64,000 nt of DNA, taken from NCBI GenBank assembly GCA_030549775.1, contig CM060181.1:60199701-60263700 (forward strand). Direction: 5' to 3'. Made by a program: the position numbers and the translations under genes. Under the pieces are notes generated by a model. It searched no databases. It saw only the letters and a program-made list of their open reading frames with translations, and had not been told where the DNA came from. Of the stretch, positions 56,385 to 64,000 are shown in pieces. How positions within the stretch are numbered: position 1 is the stretch's first letter; the number at the start of each line of letters is the position of its first letter. The DNA is from Tamarix chinensis (lineage: Eukaryota; Streptophyta; Magnoliopsida; Caryophyllales; Tamaricaceae).

Positions 56385-57248
56385 TGATGGAAACCTGTAA
56401 GGGTTTCTCAAAAATTTCACGGATCGTAGTTGAAATCGAGCGCGGGGTTCGATTCGTCGAGAATCAGCCTAAGGATTTCTCCAAAGGAAGATCAAAAACT
56501 CAGAGCGCAGTTGATACAACAGCTGCTGAAGTTGAGAAGTAAGAAAGATCAAGAATAGATCGAAGAGAAGAATCAGAAGAATGCGAACGAGGAGATCGCG
56601 AGAGAGAGCGAGAGAGAGAGAGAGAGCAGAGATAGAGAAAATTCTAGACTCAAGATTTCATTCGACCAAAAGTATCTCGGGAATACAGTAGAGGCCATAT
56701 TTATATGGCGTAAAAATACAAAAGGGAGCGTACAAAAATACATATCACAGGCCTTCAATCAACATACGCGAGTCAACGCAAAATCCAGCCCATGAATCAG
56801 CCAGTACAACAACAACAAGGGATCGACGGTTGGATCAAACAATAACAACCTAAAATACAAAAATTACATGCCTTAATAATACAAGGAAAGAATGATACAA
56901 AAATTTCCCATCAGCTAGAAATTAATTTAGCTAATCATGGTTACCAAGGGATGAATAAGCCACAGTCCAACTAACCCAGTTAATCACGGGTCGGGTGGCG
57001 GGTCATACAGCCAACTTAATCCCCATTAGCCAATTTTGTCGGCGAATGCGTCACATGGGATTTCCTAAACTTAAAATAAAAATTTCTACAACAAATCCTC
57101 AGCAGCTACAACAATCTTTAAGTCCATTCCCCATGTTCTGCATTAATTTTCCTAATTAAGCACACAATAAGAAAAACAATTATAAGCACAAAGTGATTTA
57201 TAACAATTAACATAATTAATTAAATATAAATTTTGGAGATTCATATCA
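56385..57248 (-). repeat. 5' LTR of Gypsy-3
   Basis: 864 bp, the partner of 50275-51159. On the minus strand it starts TGATATGAATCTCC and ends GGTTTCCATCA. Its right flank CTTTA completes the TSD. Confidence 0.93.
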
Positions 57249-58009
57249 CTTTAATTCCCAAAATTACCCTTTTACCCTTCACTTATTAAATTATCACTTT
57301 GCCATTACCTCCAAAATTACCATAATATCCTTTTTAATTAAAATTACCATTTTCCCCTAAGTATACCACTCACATTAAATTATCATTACTACATAAAATA
57401 TTAATATTAATACCTCATCCACAACTCTCATATTTCATATAATATTTATTAGCACCCATATATATACTAGGCCATATTCTTATACAAGATACATTACTAA
57501 AATACCCCTAAGACTCATAAAATATTGACAATGCATTATGGATCGATCACAATAGCATAATATAACATAGATAATACTTAACATTTTTATTAACAACCAA
57601 ACTCTTACCTTAACAATATCTCATACATAACATATAACCTAACATGCTTTTTTTCATCAAACATCACAAGAAACTAAGCATATGATATTAAACAACATAT
57701 ATTAAGCATAATAACATATTAAAAATCCTAATGTGCTAACATACATTAATCCATGCGTTTAAGTGGGATTTAACGGTTACCTTGATTTTCGCAAAATCAA
57801 ACCTTACTGGTATTCCAGTTTAAGGTTCAAGCTTTGATTATCAAAACCAATACCTAAACAATAATATCAAGGTTTATTATGTTAGAAATCATAAAAATCG
57901 AAGTATAAAACTTTATAATGCTTAATTAATCAAATACTTGAATGAAAATATTATTATACCTTAAAAATTATTATCCAACTAAATCAAGAAAGGTAGTAGC
58001 TCATGCTGC

Positions 58010-59310
58010 TCATGCAGCATGAGCTGCATGCAAAGAAATGAGGGGAGAGGCTCAAAATGGCAAGAATGGGAGGAGGGAGTGGTGTTGTCGGGTTGGGGTT
58101 TTGGGGCTAAGAAAAAGGGTAGATGGGGAAGGATTTGGGGCAAGGGAAGGGTGCAGGAGTGGAGAGGGGGTGTAGGTGGTGGTCGGGGATAGGTTGACAG
58201 CAGCCAAGGGTGGCGGCAGCGAGGCTGCAAAGTGGTGCTACTGAGGTGGGTCGAGATGGAGGCAGAGAAGGAAGAAAAAGGATGTGAGAAAATGAAGGCC
58301 TGCAGGTGGTGGTTTCGACTAAAGGAGGCTTTGGGGTGGTAGAGGGGGTTGCAAGGATTAGCTTGGTGGTTTAGGTGGCGGCAGAGGCAGCGAAACGATG
58401 GCTGATCAAGGCGGTGCAGGGTGGCTTCTGAGAAGGGAGAGAAAGAAGAGAAAAAGAAGAGGGGAGGAGGAAGGAGGCTACGGGGTGGCTCAATGGGTGT
58501 TGTGATGGTTCAGGGGTGAGGTAGAGGGTGGCAAGGGGTGGTGCAAGTGGCTGTTGAGGCGGTAGTAGTGGTGGAGCTGGGTGGCGAAGCAAAAATAGGG
58601 TGAGAGAGGGCAGGAGAAGAAAAGAAGAAAAAGAGGTCGGGGAAGGCATGGAGAGGCTCAGGAAAATGCAGAATGAGGCAGGGAAGGAAGAACAAAAAGA
58701 AGAGGAAGAGAGAGGAGGGGATAGGGTACTCGAGGGGTGGTAGTAGGGTGGTAGGGAAATGGCCATGGTAGGGAGAGGGAGAAGAAGAGGGATGGCAGGG
58801 TATGGGGAAGGGAGAGATGGTGTGATCGGGATGGGGCAGAGAAATGGCGTGAGAGAGAGAGAGAGTTAGGGAGATCAATAGGGGAGAGGGGGTTGCAGGT
58901 TGAGCGGCGGAGATAGCGGGGTGGTCGGGATTCTCATCGGGGATAGAGGAAGAAGAAAGAAAGAAGAAGAAGGGGAAGGGGGCTGGGCGCGACGGGCGGC
59001 CAAAGGGGGAAGGAACGCGAGCCAACCCAGTCGGGAGAGAAGGGGAAAAAAAGAAAACAAAAAGAGGTAGACCGGGCTCGACGTGGGAGAAGGAAGAAAA
59101 GAAAATAGGAGCCAGGCCAGGGAAAGGAAAGAGGAAAGGAGGGAGGAGGGGAAGAGACGGGTCGGCGGCCCAAGGTGCAGGAGGGGAAGAGCAGGTCGGG
59201 CTAGCCGGCGGCCCAAGGAAAGAAAAAAAAGGAGAAGAAAGAAAAGCGAAAAAGGAGAAAAAGGAGAAGAAAAGGGAAAAAGGAAAAAGAAAAAGAAAAT
59301 GGTATTAAAT
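58010..59310 (+). repeat. Purine-rich tract near the end of element B
   Basis: G/A-rich on the + strand with GGTGG, GAAGAAG and AGGGAGAGG motifs, ending in (GGAGAAAAA)-type repeats at 59225-59300. It is the counterpart of 42140-43350 in element A. The long proline/serine/phenylalanine-rich frames on the minus strand are a by-product of this composition. Confidence 0.8.
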
Positions 59311-59631
59311 AAAATAATTTAATTTATAAAATAATAAATATAATATTTTTGGGTAATAAATTTATTTAATAATTTAATTTAAAATAATTAAAATATAAGG
59401 GTTTAAAAAGGATAATTTTAGTAAAATAATGGTTTGGAAAATTATTTAAATAAAAAGGGTATGATAAAATAACAAAATAGTTATTTTAATTTATTAAATA
59501 TTTATATCCAATCTTATATGTTCAAAAATCCATAAAATAATTAAATTAAATAGATTTAAAGGCTATTTTATCCCAAATATAATTTATTTATTAAATTATA
59601 GGCTTTTAAAATTTCGGAGGATTACATTATG

Positions 59632-61267
59632 TGACCTTAGATGCATTAGATACATATGCTAGGGTTTTATATAAAAAACCTTGAATAATGGAAAATTGGT
59701 CATTTAGCTTACCTGATAATTTATCATTATGATAAATTGGTTTAATTATTATATTTTTTTAGTCTTTTCATGGAAACTTAATAAATAAAATATATTTAGT
59801 AATTGAAGAGGAAATTAAGGTGGTAATTTTGACTTTAGGGCATTTTGGTCATTTTCGGTCTAATGATCTTGATTATTACAACTAACCTTGGTAATGATCT
59901 TAATTATGGTTGTCTGAAAATGATTGGAAGAGAGATAAAGTGGTTAAAGTATAAAAATTGGATCTATATGAATTATATGTGATTTCATGGTCACTTTACT
60001 AAAATACTATTACTAAAAGTGAAAGACCTCAAGACCAAGAACTGTGGCTCTTTAGGGGTTGCTATCCTAAAGATGTGGTTTAACCCACAATTGATTCTAA
60101 ATTTTTATTAGTATGCCTTAGTTTCCTAGTCAATCTCTATATCATACTCTATTCTATTCTATGGATTGATAGGGGGTATGCATACTTATATATTAGGTGT
60201 CCTTACAAGTAAAGTACTTTACTACCTTCATGTATTAGTGCAACCATGGTACTTTTGTGTCCTTAGATTAATAGTCAGTAAGATACCATGCTGCCTTAGT
60301 GCACTGGATTATTAGAGTACCTTAGTTATCCAAGTTTTATGTGAACTCCCTTTGAGTAAATAAAAATGGAAATGATTGATAGATTATTGGATTATTTGGT
60401 AGCAACCTTTGTTCCTACCTATGGTTTGGTAGCAACCTTTGTGTTTACCCGTGTTTCGGTAGTTGCCTTTGTGCTTACCTATGATGCCATGAGTTGTTAT
60501 TGATTTATGCTTGTGAGCCTACCTGCGTTATGAGATTTTTTGGGATTGATGATGAGGTATGTGGCATGTGGTTATTGTCGTGGCCTTAGGTTGATGTTGT
60601 CTCTAATTATATTACAAAGAGCATCTTTTGGATGTTCCATTAGTTTGTTTTAGTTAATTCTTGATGAATAAGTATGGTTACTATATGGTTTCAGTGGTAT
60701 GAGATTATATGAATGTTTCATTGATGCATGCACAGTTCAATGTTTTATACCATGTATTATTATGATGCCTTACATATGTTCTTTTTTTTTTCATTTTGGT
60801 TTAGTGTAAAGGATTTCTTAGTATTATTGTACTAAAGGGTTTGTTTGGTTGACCCCTACCTATTCAATAGGTAGTGGTCTTTGTAGGTTAGCTTCTAAGT
60901 TTAGTAGAAAGCTGGTAGTTTAGTTTGAAAGCCTAGGCCTCTCTGGTGTCTTTTGGTATGTTGATTTCGGTTGTATTTGGATGCCTGTGTCCTTCTATAT
61001 TTCTCTCTTTTAGTGTTTGAAATTGCTAGTGTTGCTTTTATCTAGAAAAACACTTATATGTTTGTCTCTCTATTTTATTTCTTTTAATCATGTATTAAAT
61101 ATGATTAGCCTAATAATTTTATCCTTAATACTTGGTATGAGAATGGTAAAGGTAACCAGCCTTGTACCAAGTGTGATGGTAACACCCTTTATTTTTATTG
61201 TTTTAGCTTTTGTGCTTAACTTTGTAGATAAACCTTTTTTTGATTAGTAAAAAAATGCGGTGTTACA
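59632..61267 (-). mobile_element. Copy C of the long LTR-like family, inverted and incomplete
   Basis: On the minus strand from 61267 the sequence begins TGTAACACCGCATTTTTTT. It continues through a GTTACCATCACACTTGGTAC segment that matches the hairpin regions of A and B. A further match, CCTACCTATTCAATAGGTAG at about 60857-60876 (+ strand), is the reverse complement of 47735-47755 in B. The body of the family is not present, and the left boundary is uncertain, since B ends at 59626. L1-c coding sequence begins immediately right of 61267. Confidence 0.6.
61130..61172 (-). other. Conserved hairpin in copy C
   Basis: ACTTGGTA (61130-61137, + strand) pairs with TACCAAGT (61165-61172), an 8-bp perfect stem about 95 nt from the element start. 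The central pair is G-C here and A-T in element A, a compensating change. Confidence 0.7.
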
Positions 61268-62600
61268 TGTTGAGAGTGGGATTATCTAATCATTTAGATA
61301 ATTAAGAGTAAAATTTCTAGGTGGAAAATGAGCCTTTTTTCAATAGGCAGAAGATTCATGCTTATGAAAGTTGTATTATTAAGCATTCCTCTTTACTATA
61401 TTTCCCCTTTTTTTTGTGTTCCTAGGATAGTGGCCGAATAGATTGAGATGCTAATTCTGAACTTCCTATGCATAAATGTTGTAATTGGTAGGTGGTAAAT
61501 GTGCCATATTATATGGTGATTAGTGTTATCAGCTAAAGGTGATGGTGGGCTGGGTGTTGGGAATCTAAGGGACAAAATAAGGTATTGTTGTTGAAATGGA
61601 TTTTGTGGTTCTTTAGCAGTGGTGAGGAGCCATCGAGCCAAATAATTCAAGCCAACTATAATATCAGCCAACCCACTCACCTTTGGGATTAGAATGTGAT
61701 GAGGTAAGGTGGAGCATGACATCATATATGCAATCACACCATTAGAAAGCTAGCCATGCAAACTTTGTTATTATTTTTGGGTAAAAATTGGAATGAGTCC
61801 TAAAACATTATTTTTGTAGGACATATGGATTTGAGAAAAGCCTTTAATATAAATTTTCCCGAGGTTGGGGAATCTGAAAAATAATAAATGATGCACAATG
61901 ATAGTGGTAGGGATGTGGAATGACAAAAATGGGATTTAGAATCTTCAGTGGAGATGTCCTGTATTTGAATGGGAGCATGGCAAGCTTCACCAGTTGCTTG
62001 AACTACTCACAAAGTTCAATTACACCCATAGTGTAATGATTCTCTTATTTAGGCACATCATAAACATGGCACATTCTCTATTAAGTATGTGGTTACTATA
62101 ATCAATTGGCTACAATCAACTCTTATTCTTCATGCTCCAATATTGGTATGGTGTGGTCTTATATAGTTTTGGGTGGGGATTTTTGGCTGGGTGGTTGTCC
62201 TGGATGAAATCATGTCATGGAAAAATCTTATTATTAGAGGTGTCTTAAATTTCTCTAAACCTTTTTTCATATTGTGTGATGATGAGACGGAGGATACAAA
62301 TCATTTGCTTTGTTACTACCCATTTGTTGACCAACATTGGTATAGGTGGATAAGTTTATGGTCTTTATAGTGGGCTCTTCTTCTTCTTCATATAATATCA
62401 AGCTATCTAACTTAATGGTATCTTCAAACAATAGCGAGATTTTTGTAATTGGAAAATCAATGCTTTGGTTGTTGTAGGGCCAAAAAATGTAGGGATTAGG
62501 GGTGTACTAAGAGCGTGGGATGGAAAATTCTAGTGTATATTTTTTTTATCCCAATTGAGTATTGATACATTAATAAAGCCAAGATGCTATCAATTTACCA
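61268..62600 (+). mobile_element. L1-c LINE, C-terminal part of ORF2
   Basis: The + strand reads KSKISRWKMSLFSIGRRFMLMK and VVLLSIPLYYISPF (61305-61400), the thumb-side motif SKWKxxxLSxGGRxTLIKxVLxxxPxYxxS of plant L1 ORF2. GVGNLRDKIRYCC and related motifs (about 61550-61590) follow. A zf-RVT-like block, WVVVLDEIMSWKNLIIRG and CDDETEDTNHLLCYYPFVDQHW, lies at 62185-62340. Stops and shifts are many. The 5' part (ORF1, endonuclease, RT palm) is missing, because the element is truncated by copy C at 61267 or was 5'-truncated on insertion. Confidence 0.75.
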
Positions 62601-64000
62601 AGCCATGAGGTTGTTTACTGAGAAAGAGTGGACCCAACACTTTCATATCATCATTAAATTAGATTTAAAAAAATTATAGTATGTTGGTACAATGAATCAT
62701 TATTGTCTCCTTGGAAGCTTTTGTTTTTCAGGAATTTTGTTGATCATAGAACAAAAATCTAGCCCAATTTGAAGATTCAGCTTTGATCTTGTGGTTCAAA
62801 CACAACCACGAACATGCTTGCTAAATAAGGCACTCAACAATCTCAACCTCTCCTAGCTTGGATGTAGTGATGCCTCCATTTTTTTATAGAAATTAGAAGA
62901 TGTGTTGGGCTTCTTGTTGCTACCTTAGTTAATTTCCTTTCTCTTTGTTTCTCGATCTCTCCATTTGGAATTAATGTTAATTTTGCATACTTTCAGGGAA
63001 TATGTTTCGTAGGTGGGTTGGGGGGGGGGCATAAGTATTATGCAAGCTTAGCCAAGAGTTTTATTATGAGCTTATTACTTGATTGATGAGGTTTTTGGGT
63101 GTTTGAGATGTTGTTGCTCGTCTAATGTCTCCTATGATTTTTCCTCTGCAAAGGATTAACATTCCTTCCACACCCTAAAAATAAGTTGGGGAGACGTGCT
63201 TTGTGATGATGTTCATGTGACAAAATCCTCTAGAATCAATAAAACCTCTACTCATAAAAAAATGTATGAGCCTTGCATGATAAATTTGGAATTTTTTTTA
63301 TGTTGATTTAATAACTAGGGGATATATAATGAATATTTATTTTAGGACTATGCTATTTTTCACTGTTGATAGATTTAGAAGACAGTCTTGAAATCCAAGA
63401 GGGTGTTTGGTATGGGTGTGGAAAGGGTGGAAAAATATCTTATGCTTTGCATCTCCTCAAGCCAAGCAAGAGTTTTTCCAAAAGAAAAGCCATTTTACTA
63501 GCTAAGTAAGAAATTACCATGCCAAGTAAGAGTTTTTCCAAAAGATAACCCATTTTATTTGCTAAGAAAGAATTTACCGCTCCCTTCCTTACCTCAATCA
63601 CAAGAACTACCATCCATATAATATCTAAAGAATTATATTCTATTTTTCTTTATACCCTTGAATTTATAGAAAGTAGACTTTTTTTTTTAGATTTTTGCAG
63701 AGATTAAGAGTGATATGATGCCAAATATTATCCTTAAGGGTGCCATTTTCAATGATTGATTTGCAATAAAAAAATATCTAGAGAAAGTACACAAAAGGCC
63801 AAAATTGCACGTGCTTTTATTTCTAACAATAAATAACTTATTTAGGTGTGTTGATCTTATTCGGAATTAGCAATCACATGTGCCATCATAACTTGTATTT
63901 AGTTGGAAGAGTAGTATAAAATGAGTGATTTGATGCATTAGTTCTAAAAACCTTTCAAACTAGGGCATAGGAAATGTTTTCCCACTTTCCTCATGAGAAA
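62601..64000. other. Right flank, mostly unassigned
   Basis: The first part may be the L1-c 3' region; AATCAATAAAACC...CATAAAAAAATG at about 63236-63265 could be its degenerate tail. A 9-G run is at 63021-63029. Apart from the 60-bp duplication at 63461-63580 I see no supported gene or element. Confidence 0.35.
63461..63580. repeat. Two-copy tandem repeat, 60-bp period
   Basis: 63461-63520 and 63521-63580 are copies of the same 60-bp unit, starting GCCAAG(C/T)AAGAGTTTTTCC and ending AAATTACCAT/GAATTTACCGC. They differ at roughly ten positions and have exactly the same length. Confidence 0.9.

Larger units (their letters stand above)
50275..57248 (-). mobile_element. Gypsy-3, structurally complete, CRM-like chromovirus
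   Basis: The LTRs at 57248-56385 (5') and 51159-50275 (3') are nearly identical and flanked by a perfect 5-bp TSD CTTTA (50270-50274 and 57249-57253). The PBS TGGTATCAGAGCC follows the 5' LTR by 2 nt (about 56382-56370) and matches initiator tRNA-Met. One long gag-protease-RT-RNase H-integrase region runs from 55660 to 51063, broken by several stops and three frame changes. Integrase has no chromodomain and its frame runs into the 3' LTR, both features of the CRM clade. It is the youngest-looking Gypsy here. Confidence 0.92.
47359..59626 (+). mobile_element. Long LTR-like element B (about 5.3 kb without its Gypsy insert)
   Basis: It starts TGTCACTCCCAAAATTCAC and ends TTTCGGAGGATTACA. The flanks are ATATG (47354-47358) and TTATG (59627-59631), a TSD with one mismatch. 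Its ends, hairpin (47459-47502), CACTATTAT-CGGTGG blocks (48098-48490), purine-rich tract (58010-59310) and AT-rich tail match element A in order. Unlike A it carries an ATTACCATTTTGCCC tandem array (49490-50274, continuing at 57254-57360), which the Gypsy-3 insertion splits. Confidence 0.7.

Noticed and set aside
58371..59216. Long minus-strand open frames rich in Pro, Ser, Leu and Phe (up to 171 codons)
   Set aside because: They lie opposite a purine-rich tract, overlap in several frames, have low complexity and match no domain. The same effect occurs at 42114-42410 and 44260-44893.

Overview
This window is nuclear DNA of a flowering plant, most likely a eudicot. It shows GT-AG introns, plant-type L1 LINEs, chromoviral Gypsy elements, a CACTA transposon, and pieces of plant genes (a phytochrome-E-like gene and a LOG cytokinin-activating enzyme gene). 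Almost all of it is transposable-element sequence. The only cellular gene that looks intact is the 3' half of an organelle-type 16S rRNA methyltransferase gene (RsmH/MraW family) at about 24976-25816 on the + strand.

Left third (495-23745): one old L1 LINE on the minus strand (called L1-a here) has been cut into six pieces by later insertions. Reading 5' to 3' down the minus strand, the pieces lie at 23745-20564, 17355-17213, 14663-12798, about 8415-8141, 1559-1506 and 1177-495. The insertions between them are a 3.2-kb LTR-like unit (17356-20563, TSD CCCTT, itself hit by a second unit), a PIF/Harbinger-type DNA element (14664-17209, TSD TTA) carrying PHYE and LOG gene fragments, a minus-strand Gypsy that lost its 3' end (about 8416-12797), a plus-strand Gypsy (1560-8140) with a hAT MITE inside it, and a 328-bp solo LTR (1178-1505, TSD GATGT). 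If the RsmH 5' exons lie left of base 1, this 23-kb nest sits in an RsmH intron.

Middle (25817-34036): RsmH downstream sequence, then a decayed CACTA (En/Spm) element on the minus strand with recognisable TNP2 transposase domains (29310-26630) and one clear CACTACAAGAAA terminus at 33332.

Right half (34042-61267): two long LTR-like units of one family, A (34042-43741, TSD ACTCT) and B (47359-59626), plus an inverted, incomplete third copy C (ending at 61267). None has coding sequence of its own. All share a terminal TGTAACACC-like start and a conserved hairpin about 100 nt inside it. A is interrupted by a fairly young full-length L1 (L1-b, 34384-39235, 13-bp TSD). B is interrupted by a structurally complete Gypsy with CRM-like features (50275-57248, TSD CTTTA). 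The last part (61268-62600) holds the C-terminal region of a third L1 on the + strand, followed by unassigned sequence and a 60-bp tandem duplication.

The genes here do not form a cooperating system. The layout records a sequence of insertions. The most novel objects are the gene-fragment-carrying PIF-like element and the long hairpin-bearing LTR-like family.
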